A stretch of DNA of 64,000 nt from Rariloculus sp965263005 (GTDB lineage Bacteria; Pseudomonadota; Gammaproteobacteria; Steroidobacterales; Rariloculaceae), in the NCBI RefSeq assembly GCF_965263005.1, contig NZ_OZ253579.1:1178001-1242000 (forward strand). The letters are read 5' to 3'. Shown piece after piece: positions 42,002-50,298 of the stretch. The notes below the pieces were generated by a model. That model saw only the letters and a list, made by a program, of their open reading frames with translations, ran no database searches and had not been told where the DNA came from. Position 1 is the first letter of the stretch. Each line of letters opens with the position of its first letter. A program made the position numbers and the translations under genes.

Positions 42002-43387
42002 GTGGGCTCTTCAACGATCCTGATCGCGATGGCCGGATTGGCCGCGTTCGGATATTTCCTCGGCCGGCAGCGGGCCGTTGCCGGCGAGGTCGGGCGTTCC
42101 TCGCATGTGTTCCATTCCCTGCCCGGTTACTACGGCGGCTACGTGGCGCTGTGGTGCGTGCTGCCGGCCCTGGCGGTGTTTGCGGTCTGGCACGTCGTCG
42201 AGCCGATCGTCCTGCGCGTCGAAGTGATGCAATCCTTGCCGGAGGAGATCCGGTCAGCTCCCGAGCAGATCCTCGGGCTGATCTATAACGACATTCAGAA
42301 CCTCGTCGAGGGCAACTTCGTTTCCGGTCAACCCGATGCGGATCTGTCGGCCGCGGCCGAGCGTTACACGGGTCTGCGCAACACGAGCCGCGGACTTCTG
42401 GCCGGCACGATACTTGTCATTGTCCTGGCGGCGCTCACGTACGCCATTCGGCGCGTGCGTCCCGCATTCAGGGCGCGCAATCGGGTCGAGCAGACGATGG
42501 AGTACGCGCTCATCGCGGCATCGCTCGTCGCGATCCTGACAACGCTCGGAATATTCCTGTCGGTGCTTTTTGAGGCGTTGCGCTTCTTTCAGCAAGTCTC
42601 GCCGATCGACTTTGTGTTCGGTCTGAATTGGAGCCCGCAGACCGCGATTCGCGAGGACCAGGTCGGCTCATCCGGCGCTTTCGGCGCGATTCCGCTCTTT
42701 GCGGGAACGATCCTGGTTTCGGGAATCGCGATGCTCGTCGCGGTCCCGGTCGGATTGATGTCGGCGATTTACCTGTCCGAGTACGCGAACACGAGACTAC
42801 GAGCCGTCGCCAAACCGATGCTCGAGATCCTCGCTGGAATTCCGACTGTCGTCTACGGCTATTTCGCGGCGTTGACGATCGGTCCGATGTTCCGGCAGTT
42901 CGGCGACGGGTTGAATCTCGACGTGTCGTCGGAGAGCGCGCTCGGTGTCGGGCTCGTCATGGGCATCATGATCATCCCGTTCGTGTCGTCGCTGTCCGAC
43001 GATGTCATCAATGCCGTTCCGCAAGCGCTAAGGGATGGTTCGTTCGGCCTGGGCGCGACGCGATCGGAGACGATAAGGCGCGTCGTCTTGCCGGCGGCAC
43101 TGCCCGGCATCGTCGGTGCGGTGCTGCTGGCTGTTTCGCGAGCTATCGGCGAGACGATGATCGTTGTCATGGCCGCAGGACTCGCGGCGAATTTCACTGC
43201 CAACCCCTTCGAGTCCGTGACGACCGTCACCGTGCAGATCGTCACGCTGCTCGTCGGAGACCAGGAGTTCGACAGCTCGAAGACGCTCGCCGCGTTCGCG
43301 CTCGGTCTCGTGCTCTTCATCGTCACGCTGCTGCTCAACGTCATCGCGCTCATGGTCGTGCGCCGGTTCCGGGAACAATATGAGTGA
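42002..43387 (+). CDS. pstC: Phosphate ABC transporter permease PstC
   Basis: This 461-residue membrane protein starts at GTG 42002. An N-terminal extension (about 1-165) holds extra hydrophobic segments and a soluble portion. The usual permease core then starts, with FVFGLNWSPQTA, PLFAGTILVSGIAMLVAVPV and the ABC coupling loop around ALRDGSFGLGATRSETIRRV (near 340). It forms half of the phosphate channel in the inner membrane. E. coli PstC is about 320 residues, so this is the long form seen in many proteobacteria. It overlaps pstA by eight bases. Confidence 0.93.
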   Translation: MGSSTILIAMAGLAAFGYFLGRQRAVAGEVGRSSHVFHSLPGYYGGYVALWCVLPALAVFAVWHVVEPIVLRVEVMQSLPEEIRSAPEQILGLIYNDIQNLVEGNFVSGQPDADLSAAAERYTGLRNTSRGLLAGTILVIVLAALTYAIRRVRPAFRARNRVEQTMEYALIAASLVAILTTLGIFLSVLFEALRFFQQVSPIDFVFGLNWSPQTAIREDQVGSSGAFGAIPLFAGTILVSGIAMLVAVPVGLMSAIYLSEYANTRLRAVAKPMLEILAGIPTVVYGYFAALTIGPMFRQFGDGLNLDVSSESALGVGLVMGIMIIPFVSSLSDDVINAVPQALRDGSFGLGATRSETIRRVVLPAALPGIVGAVLLAVSRAIGETMIVVMAAGLAANFTANPFESVTTVTVQIVTLLVGDQEFDSSKTLAAFALGLVLFIVTLLLNVIALMVVRRFREQYE

Positions 43388-44672
43388 CGACGCTCAACGG
43401 CCGATCCAGGCAGTCGTCGCCAGCGGTTTGAGGCGCCGCTATTTTCGTGAGCGCGCCTTTCGCTATCTCGGCTTGGGCTCGCTGTTCATCGGGCTTGGGT
43501 TTCTAGCGTTCTTCTTCTACACGATTATCGCCAACGGCTATTCGGCGTTTCAGCAGACGCGCATCCGGCTTGATATCGAGCTGAGCGAAGCCGAGATCGA
43601 TCCCGGCGGCACGAGAGACGTCGAAGTTCTGACGCAAGCCAACTATCAGGCGCTCTTGCGGGCAGCCCTGAGCGGTCTCTTCCCCGAAGTGAGCGAGAGA
43701 GGCGAACTGCGCTTGTTGTACGGGATGATCAGCACGGGCGCCAGGAGAGAGCTTCGCGCCCGCGTGCTCTCGGATCCTTCCGTCATCGGCACGATGCAGA
43801 GCATCTGGCTGCTCGCCGACGACGATATTGACATGGTCGTCAAGGGCCACATTCGCCGCGATGTGGCCGAGAGCGACCGGCGCGTCAGCGATCTGCAAAT
43901 CGGCTGGCTCGATCGGCTGGAAGCGCAGGACCGCGTCGATCTCAGGTTCAACTCCTATTTCTTCACGTCGGGCGATTCCCGGGAACCGGAGCTTGCCGGG
44001 ATCTGGAGCGCGACGGTCGGGTCGTTCTTCATGCTGCTTGTGACGCTGGCATTGTCGTTCCCGCTCGGCGTCGCGACGGCGATCTATCTCGAGGAACTCG
44101 GGCCAAAGAACCGCTGGACGGACCTGATCGAGGTCAATATCAACAATCTCGCGGCCGTGCCGTCGATCGTGTTCGGCCTGCTTGGTCTGGCGTTGTTCAT
44201 CAACATCTTCGGCCTGCCGAGATCGGCGCCCGTGGCCGGCGGTCTGGTGCTGAGCCTCATGACGCTGCCGGTCATCATCATCGCGTCTCGCGCCGCGTTG
44301 ACGGCCGTGCCGCCGGCGATTCGGGAGGCGGCTCTTGCAGTCGGCGCGTCAAAGATGCAGATGGTGTTTCACCACGTGCTGCCGTTGGCCATGCCGGGGA
44401 TGTTGACCGGCACGATAATCGGCATGGCCCGTGCGCTCGGCGAGTCGGCGCCGCTGCTGATGATCGGCATGGTGGCATTTATCGTTGATGTTCCCCAGAC
44501 TCCGCTCGATCCGTCGACCGCGCTGCCGGTGCAGGTTTATCTGTGGGCCGACAGCCCGGAACGCGCCTTTGTCGAGCGCACATCGGCTGCAATCCTCGTG
44601 TTGCTGGTGTTCCTGCTGTTGATGAATGCGACGGCAATTCTGCTGCGCAAACGGTTCGAGCGCAGGTACTGA
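43380..44672 (+). CDS. pstA: Phosphate ABC transporter permease PstA
   Basis: This 430-residue membrane protein starts at ATG 43380 inside the pstC end. A first membrane helix (about 30-52) and a periplasmic insert of about 150 residues precede the permease core: SATVGSFFMLLVTLALSFPL, NINNLAAVPSIVFGLLGLAL, and the coupling-loop region PPAIREAALAVGASKMQMVF (near 311). It pairs with PstC as the phosphate channel. It is longer than the E. coli protein (296) because of the N-terminal insert, matching the long pstC. A hairpin separates it from pstB. Confidence 0.93.
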   Translation: MSDDAQRPIQAVVASGLRRRYFRERAFRYLGLGSLFIGLGFLAFFFYTIIANGYSAFQQTRIRLDIELSEAEIDPGGTRDVEVLTQANYQALLRAALSGLFPEVSERGELRLLYGMISTGARRELRARVLSDPSVIGTMQSIWLLADDDIDMVVKGHIRRDVAESDRRVSDLQIGWLDRLEAQDRVDLRFNSYFFTSGDSREPELAGIWSATVGSFFMLLVTLALSFPLGVATAIYLEELGPKNRWTDLIEVNINNLAAVPSIVFGLLGLALFINIFGLPRSAPVAGGLVLSLMTLPVIIIASRAALTAVPPAIREAALAVGASKMQMVFHHVLPLAMPGMLTGTIIGMARALGESAPLLMIGMVAFIVDVPQTPLDPSTALPVQVYLWADSPERAFVERTSAAILVLLVFLLLMNATAILLRKRFERRY

Positions 44673-44706
44673 TGTCGGGTCCGCCTAAGCCCATCGCAAC
44701 GGAGTG

Positions 44707-44747
44707 TGCCGTGAGGGAGCCTGCAGCGGACACGGGCACTCACGGCA
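44707..44747 (+). promoter_or_regulatory. Hairpin between pstA and pstB
   Basis: TGCCGTGAG and CTCACGGCA (9 bp, perfect) enclose 23 bases and are followed by TTTATT, 17 bases before the pstB start. It could attenuate transcription or stabilise the upstream message. The U-run is short, so a full terminator is unlikely. Confidence 0.4.
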
Positions 44748-44763
44748 TTTATTGGAGTAGACT

Positions 44764-45660
44764 GTGGACGGAGCCCTGAAGCCAAAGAGCGATAACTTGT
44801 CGCAAGCGATCCCGGAGCAGCCTGCCGAACCTCCGTCGAAGCCTATGCCGGCCCTGGCCGAAGCCGAGGACGCCTACGAGACTGTCGGCGACTATACGGC
44901 CCCCAATCCGGTTATTCGCACCCGCGGCGTGGATGTCTTTTACGACGACAATCACGCGGTTCAGAAAGTCGATCTCGACATCGGGCAAAACGAGGTCATC
45001 GCGCTGATCGGTCCCTCAGGCTGCGGTAAATCGACGTACCTGCGTTGCCTGAACCGGATGAACGACACGATCGATTCCGCGCGCGTGACCGGTGAGATCA
45101 CACTGTACGGCGAGGACATCCATGCGCGTCAGATGGATGTCGTCATGTTGCGCGCCCGTGTGGGCATGGTCTTTCAGAAACCGAATCCGTTTCCAAAATC
45201 GGTGTACGACAACGTCGCCTACGGCCCGCGCATCCACGGCCTTGCACGGAACCGAACGGAGCTCAACCGCATCGTCCAACGCAGCCTCGAGCGTGCGGGA
45301 CTGTGGTTGGAAGTCAGAGACCGGCTCGATCAGCCCGGGACAGGGCTGTCCGGCGGCCAGCAGCAGCGCCTGTGCATCGCCCGCACGATCGCGGTGAGCC
45401 CCGAAGTGATCCTCATGGACGAGCCGTGCTCGGCGCTCGACCCGATTGCGACGGCACGCATCGAGGACCTGATCGACGAGCTCAGGCGAAACTACGCGAT
45501 CGTGATCGTGACCCACTCGATGCAGCAGGCCGCGCGTGTGTCGCAGCGAATCGCCTACTTCCATCTCGGCAAGCTCATCGAGGTCGGCGGCACGGACGCG
45601 ATATTCACGAACCCGCGACACAAACTCACCGAAGACTACATCACGGGCCGCTTCGGCTGA
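44764..45660 (+). CDS. pstB: Phosphate ABC transporter ATP-binding protein PstB
   Basis: This 298-residue ATPase starts at GTG 44764. After a charged N-terminal tail of about 48 residues it has Walker A LIGPSGCGKSTYLRCLNRMN (near 81), Q-loop VFQKPNPFPKSVYDNVAYGP, signature LSGGQQQRLCIARTIA near 196, Walker B ILMDEPCSALDP near 217, and the switch His in VTHSMQQAARVS. The NRMND and PNPFPKS motifs are specific for PstB. It powers phosphate import. TTG-free starts further in (Met28) would shorten the tail. phoU, usually next, is elsewhere in this window. Confidence 0.95.
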   Translation: MDGALKPKSDNLSQAIPEQPAEPPSKPMPALAEAEDAYETVGDYTAPNPVIRTRGVDVFYDDNHAVQKVDLDIGQNEVIALIGPSGCGKSTYLRCLNRMNDTIDSARVTGEITLYGEDIHARQMDVVMLRARVGMVFQKPNPFPKSVYDNVAYGPRIHGLARNRTELNRIVQRSLERAGLWLEVRDRLDQPGTGLSGGQQQRLCIARTIAVSPEVILMDEPCSALDPIATARIEDLIDELRRNYAIVIVTHSMQQAARVSQRIAYFHLGKLIEVGGTDAIFTNPRHKLTEDYITGRFG

Positions 45661-45792
45661 GTTTCGCGAAGTGCACGTGTGCCGGACCGAGGGCTTCGGC
45701 GAGCCGCGAACCCCGTCACCGGCTTCGGCTGAATTTCCGGAATCGGGGCCTCGATTCGCGATTTCGCGCCCGATAGGGTTCCTGCCGGGCCG
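45661..45792. other. Convergent gap between pstB and dapD
   Basis: About 130 bases with no gene. GCTTCGGCTGAGTTTC at the pstB end recurs as GCTTCGGCTGAATTTC 70 bases later, a short direct repeat of the pstB tail. No clear terminator is seen. Confidence 0.4.
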
Positions 45793-46611
45793 CTACAGCC
45801 TCAGAAGCTCGTTGATGCTCGTTTTCGCGCGCGTTCTGTCGTCGACGCGCTTGACGATGACCGCGCAGTAGAGACTGTATTCGCCATTCCCGGCGGGCAG
45901 GCTGCCCGAAACGACGACAGACCCGGCCGGCACCCGGCCGTAGTGGATCTCCCCCGTCGCCCGATCGTATATTCGCGTGCTCCGGCTGAGGTAAACGCCC
46001 ATCGCGATCACGCTGCCGCGTTCGACGATCACGCCCTCGACGATCTCCGAGCGTGCCCCGATGAAACAGTCGTCCTCGATGATCGTCGGCGCAGCCTGCA
46101 GTGGCTCGAGCACGCCGCCAATGCCGGCTCCGCCCGACAAGTGAACGTTCTTGCCGATTTGAGCGCAACTGCCCACCGTTGCCCAGGTATCGACCATCGT
46201 GCCTGCGTCGACGTAAGCGCCGATGTTGACGAACGACGGCATGAGAACGACATCGCGCGCGACGTATGCGCCGCGCCGCACGACGGCGTCCGGCACGACG
46301 CGCGTCCCCGAGCGATCGAAGTCGTTGCGCGACCAGGCGGCGTACTTGAGCGGCACCTTGTCGAAGAACCGTGTGTAGCCGGCATCGACGACCTGGTTGC
46401 TGCGGACCCGGAACGACAGCAGCACGGCCTTCTTCAGCCACTCGTTGACGGCCCACCCGCCGTTCAAGGGCTCTGCGACGCGGAAGCGTCCGCTGTCGAG
46501 GCCGGCGATACATGCTTCGATCGCGTCGCCAAGCTCCGCGTTGACGTTACCCGGGGAGAGTTCGCCGCGTCGCTCCCACGCGGCTTCTATCACATGGCTT
46601 AGTTCCGACAT
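45793..46611 (-). CDS. dapD: 2,3,4,5-tetrahydropyridine-2,6-dicarboxylate N-succinyltransferase
   Basis: This 272-residue left-handed beta-helix acyltransferase starts at ATG 46611. It has AEPLNGGWAVNEWLKKAVLL near 46, then hexapeptide-repeat coils such as VRRGAYVARDVVLMPSFVNI, GAYVDAGTMVDTWATVGSCA and NVHLSGGAGIGGVLEPLQA. Length agrees with DapD (about 274). It succinylates tetrahydrodipicolinate in the lysine/meso-DAP pathway; dapE removes the group later. It is five bases after glnD, an order (map, glnD, dapD) shared with E. coli. Confidence 0.96.
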   Translation of the reverse strand: MSELSHVIEAAWERRGELSPGNVNAELGDAIEACIAGLDSGRFRVAEPLNGGWAVNEWLKKAVLLSFRVRSNQVVDAGYTRFFDKVPLKYAAWSRNDFDRSGTRVVPDAVVRRGAYVARDVVLMPSFVNIGAYVDAGTMVDTWATVGSCAQIGKNVHLSGGAGIGGVLEPLQAAPTIIEDDCFIGARSEIVEGVIVERGSVIAMGVYLSRSTRIYDRATGEIHYGRVPAGSVVVSGSLPAGNGEYSLYCAVIVKRVDDRTRAKTSINELLRL

Positions 46612-46616
46612 TCGCT

Positions 46617-49301
46617 CTACTGACGATTGTGCTCGGACAGCACTGACCGCAGCGCCGCCTCGAGCGACGCGCAGTGCTCCGCGTCGAGCGGCTCATTGTC
46701 TTGCGTCGTAACGAAAAAGACGTCCTCGGCCCGCTCTCCGATCGTGGCGATCTTCGCATTCTGCAAGGTCACGCGGCGACGCTCGAAGACCTTGCCGACC
46801 TGAAACAGCAAGCCTGGACGATCGCCGGCGACGAGTTCGATCACAGTGCGTTGATTGTTCGGTTCGCGCGATATCGAGACCTGCACCTGGGTCAGAAACA
46901 TCCGGACTTGACGCGGCGCCCGCCGTGTCACCGTGACGGATTGCGGATCGTCGTGCGACAGCGCCTGGAACAGGCGGTGCCTGATTTCCGCGAGCCGTGC
47001 GCTATCCGTTATCGGGCTGCCGTCGTTCTCGAGAACGCAGTAGGTATCGAGGCTGCGGTCTCCCGCGGTGGGAACGATGCGGGCGTCGACGATGTTCAAT
47101 CCGAGCTCGTCGAGCGCCGCAGTCGTGCGGCTGAAAAAGTGCAGTTGCCGGTTCGAGTAGACCATGATGACGGTCAAGCCCTCGGCGATCGAATCGTTCA
47201 GGTCGACGACGAGAGCTCCCGGGGACTGTGCGGTCGCGAGCACGCCCGTGTGCCAGGCGACTTCCTCGGGGCGGTGGCGCAGGAAATACTCGTCCGTGAA
47301 CGTCGACCAGACGCTTTGCCAGCGGTCTTGGTCGATGCCGCTCTCAACGAGCAGCTCTTGCGCGCGGGTTTGTGTTTCGAGAATCAGCTCGTCCTGATCG
47401 ATTGGATTCGACAAGCCCCGCCGTAACGCGCGTTTGGTGTTCTTGTAAAGCTCCGAGAACAGCGTGTCCTTCCAGGAGTTCCAGATTTTCGGATTCGTGC
47501 CCCTCACGTCGGCAAGCGTCAGCACGTACAGAAAGTCGAGATGCGTCTCGTCGCGGACGGCCGCAGCGAACTCGTTGATGACCGTCGGATCGTTGATGTC
47601 CTTTTTCTGCGCCGTCATCGACAGCAGCAAGTGGTGCTTGACGAGCCAGGCGACGAGGCGCGCCTCATAACGGCTCATGCCGTGCTCCAGACAGAAGGAC
47701 TCGGCGTCGACCGCGCCAAGCTCGGAATGATCGCCGCCGCGGCCTTTCGCGATGTCGTGAAACAAGCCGGCGAGATACGCGATCTCGCGCTTCTCGATCT
47801 GCTGCATGACGGCGCTGCCGTTGGGGCACTCGTGATCGAATCTCGGCAGGGACTGCCTTCTCAGGTTCTCAACGACGTTCAGCGTGTGTTCGTCGACCGT
47901 GTACACATGGAACAAGTCGTATTGCATTCGTCCGACGATGCGGCCGAACGCCGGGATGTAGAGCCCGAGCACGCCGTAAGTGCTCATCCGCTTCAATGTC
48001 CGAGTTACGCCGTGCGATGCTCTGAGAATGTCGAGGAACAGGCGGTGGTGGCGCGGGTTCTGGCGGAATTCCTCGTCGATCAGCCACAGATGCTGCTTGA
48101 TCAGCGCAATCGTGCGTGCGCTGATGCCCTTGAGGTCCAGACTTTGCTCAAGCAGCAGGAATATCTCGAGCAGCGCGGATGGGTCGTGCAGAAACACGCC
48201 ATCATCGATTGTCTCCAGATAGCCATGGCGCACCTGAAACCGCGATCCCACGGGAATCGGCGCATCGTCATCGTTGAGCAGCAGCGCTTCCTCGAAGAGC
48301 TGCAGCAGCATCTCGTTCAGGCGGCTCAGCTCTCTGACCGTGCGGTAATAGCGTTGCATCAACTGCTCCACGGCCAGCGTGAAACTCGCATCTTCGTAAC
48401 CGAGCATGGCGGCGAGCTTGACTTGATGGTCGAACAGCAGCCGGTCCTCGCGCCGGCCGGTCAGCAGGTGCAGACCAAAGCGGATCCGCCACAGGAACTC
48501 CCGGCCCGAGACGAGTAGTCGAAATTGTCCCGTGGTCAGAAAGCCGCGCTCGACGAGCTCATCGAGCTTACCCGTGCCGAAGTGTCGCTGGGCAATCCAG
48601 CAGATCGTCTGGATATCCCTCAGTCCGCCGGGGCTGCTCTTGACGTTCGGTTCGAGGTTGTACGCTGTATCGTGAAAGCGGTGGTGCCTTGCGATCTGCT
48701 CGTTGACCTTCGCGCTGTAAAATTCGGCGGTGTCCCACATACGCTCGGGGCCGATGCGCGTGGGCAGCGCTTCGAACAAGTGGCCGGGACCCCCAAGCAG
48801 CCGCGTCTCCATCAGTGCGGTTGCCACGGTGACATCGTCGCGCGCCTGCTGAGCGCAGTCGTCAAGCGAGCGGACGCTGTGGCCCACGTCGAGCCCGATA
48901 TCCCAAAGAAACGTCAGGAACCGGCTGATCGCCGCATCGGCGCCGGCCTGGTGAGGGTTATCGAGCAGCAGCAGCAGGTCGATGTCGGAATGCGGATGCA
49001 ATACCCCGCGGCCGTATCCGCCCACCGCAACGAAATCCGTCGTGTCGGCGATCGGCGCTGCAAATCGCCGCCAGCTCGCGAGGATGACGAGGTCGACGGT
49101 ATCGGAGCGGGCCGCCACGAGGTTGTGGACGGGTTCCCGGGCGAGAAATCGCTGCTTGAGTTCGTCGTTCGCATCGTTGAGCAGTGCCCGCAACGAGGCC
49201 ACGCTCGTGGTTTTGTGCTCGAGCGCAGCCGCAAGCGCCGCCGGGTCCAAACGTTTCTTGAGTGGTACGTGCGCTGCGGCGTGTTCTACGGTGGCATCCA
49301 T
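46617..49301 (-). CDS. glnD: Bifunctional [PII] uridylyltransferase/uridylyl-removing enzyme GlnD
   Basis: This 894-residue nitrogen sensor starts at ATG 49301. The nucleotidyltransferase motif VGGYGRGVLHPHSDIDLL is at 93-110. A PII-uridylyltransferase helical region follows, then the HD hydrolase motif LAGLFHDIAKGRGGDHSELG (near 505), and two ACT domains near the C-terminus (EGLTVIMVYSNRQLHFFSRT and VIELVAGDRPGLLFQVGKVF). It adds UMP to PII at low glutamine and removes it at high glutamine. Length matches E. coli GlnD (890). It begins one base after map ends. Confidence 0.97.
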   Translation of the reverse strand: MDATVEHAAAHVPLKKRLDPAALAAALEHKTTSVASLRALLNDANDELKQRFLAREPVHNLVAARSDTVDLVILASWRRFAAPIADTTDFVAVGGYGRGVLHPHSDIDLLLLLDNPHQAGADAAISRFLTFLWDIGLDVGHSVRSLDDCAQQARDDVTVATALMETRLLGGPGHLFEALPTRIGPERMWDTAEFYSAKVNEQIARHHRFHDTAYNLEPNVKSSPGGLRDIQTICWIAQRHFGTGKLDELVERGFLTTGQFRLLVSGREFLWRIRFGLHLLTGRREDRLLFDHQVKLAAMLGYEDASFTLAVEQLMQRYYRTVRELSRLNEMLLQLFEEALLLNDDDAPIPVGSRFQVRHGYLETIDDGVFLHDPSALLEIFLLLEQSLDLKGISARTIALIKQHLWLIDEEFRQNPRHHRLFLDILRASHGVTRTLKRMSTYGVLGLYIPAFGRIVGRMQYDLFHVYTVDEHTLNVVENLRRQSLPRFDHECPNGSAVMQQIEKREIAYLAGLFHDIAKGRGGDHSELGAVDAESFCLEHGMSRYEARLVAWLVKHHLLLSMTAQKKDINDPTVINEFAAAVRDETHLDFLYVLTLADVRGTNPKIWNSWKDTLFSELYKNTKRALRRGLSNPIDQDELILETQTRAQELLVESGIDQDRWQSVWSTFTDEYFLRHRPEEVAWHTGVLATAQSPGALVVDLNDSIAEGLTVIMVYSNRQLHFFSRTTAALDELGLNIVDARIVPTAGDRSLDTYCVLENDGSPITDSARLAEIRHRLFQALSHDDPQSVTVTRRAPRQVRMFLTQVQVSISREPNNQRTVIELVAGDRPGLLFQVGKVFERRRVTLQNAKIATIGERAEDVFFVTTQDNEPLDAEHCASLEAALRSVLSEHNRQ

Positions 49302-49302
49302 A

Positions 49303-50073
49303 TCAAGGAGTGCGGTCGTCGGCGCCGAGGGTCAGCACCTCGAAGCCCGAGTCGGTGACGAGCACCGTGTGCTCCCACTGCGCTGACAGCGAGTGGTCCT
49401 TGGTTACAACCGTCCAGCCGTCGGCGAGCAGCTTCACCCCGCGTCGGCCGGCATTGATCATCGGCTCGACCGTGATCGTCATGCCGCGCGAGAGTTCAGG
49501 CCCTGTGCCGGGTTTGCCATAGTGCAGTACCTGCGGGTCTTCGTGGAAGACGCGTCCGATGCCGTGACCGCAGTACTCGCGCACCACCGAGAAACGGTGC
49601 GGTTCGACGTAGGTTTGCACGGCGTGGCCTATGTCTCCGAGCCGCCCGCCCGGCCGGATCGCGCGAATGCCTTCCCACATGCCTTCGAAGCAGATGCGGA
49701 TCAGGCGCTCGGCAATCACTGGCGGCTGGCCGACGTTGAACATGCGGCTCGTGTCGCCGTGGAAACCGTCCTTGATCACGGTGATGTCGATGTTCACGAT
49801 ATCACGGTTTTTCAGTACGCGGTCACCCGGTATGCCGTGACAGACGACGTGGTTGACCGACGTGCAGATGGACTTCGGAAACCCCTTGTAGTTGAGTGGG
49901 GCCGGAATGGCGTCGAGCTTTCCGACGATGAACTCGTGACATATCCGGTCGAGCTCCCCGGTAGAGACGCCCGGGCGCACGTGATCGCCTATCATGTCGA
50001 GAACGCTTGCGGCCAGCCTTCCGGCCACACGCATCTTCTGCTGTTCTTCACGGGTCTTTATCGTGGCGGCCAT
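49303..50073 (-). CDS. map: Type I methionine aminopeptidase
   Basis: This 256-residue enzyme starts at ATG 50073. The five metal ligands can be placed: Asp in VNIDITVIKDGFHGD (two Asp), His in CGHGIGRVFHEDP, Glu in TITVEPMINAG and Glu near SAQWEHTVLVT. The substrate His is in NHVVCHGIPGD. It removes initiator methionine from new proteins. map faces away from rpsB across a 225-base gap, the arrangement found in E. coli. Confidence 0.97.
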   Translation of the reverse strand: MAATIKTREEQQKMRVAGRLAASVLDMIGDHVRPGVSTGELDRICHEFIVGKLDAIPAPLNYKGFPKSICTSVNHVVCHGIPGDRVLKNRDIVNIDITVIKDGFHGDTSRMFNVGQPPVIAERLIRICFEGMWEGIRAIRPGGRLGDIGHAVQTYVEPHRFSVVREYCGHGIGRVFHEDPQVLHYGKPGTGPELSRGMTITVEPMINAGRRGVKLLADGWTVVTKDHSLSAQWEHTVLVTDSGFEVLTLGADDRTP

Positions 50074-50143
50074 GTCGGTGCAACCGGTTTGTCGCGGGCT
50101 CGACGGACCGCGGGGTCAGTGGGGCAACGAACGTCCGGCGGCG

Positions 50144-50172
50144 TTGTTGCTGTCCAGCCGCTATGGTATAAA
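50144..50172 (+). promoter_or_regulatory. Sigma-70 promoter of rpsB-tsf
   Basis: TTGTTG (50144-50149) and TATAAA (50167-50172) are spaced by 17 bases, giving a leader of roughly 120 bases before rpsB. Confidence 0.6.
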
Positions 50173-50203
50173 GCGCGCGCCCTGGAGGCAATTTAACGAC
50201 ACA

Positions 50204-50271
50204 CACGTGTCGGAGCTCGCGAGCCGGGTGCCCGTGCGTCATATCGCATGGGTTGCTCGCGGGGACACGTG
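50204..50271 (+). promoter_or_regulatory. Structured rpsB leader (candidate S2 autoregulation element)
   Basis: CACGTGTC (50204-50211) pairs perfectly with GACACGTG (50264-50271), closing a GC-rich domain just before a GGAGG and the AAGGAG ribosome site. In gammaproteobacteria S2 represses rpsB-tsf through a conserved leader RNA. The position and shape fit, but the sequence match to that family was not tested. Confidence 0.45.
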
Positions 50272-50298
50272 GAGGAATAACCCATTCAAGGAGTTTCC

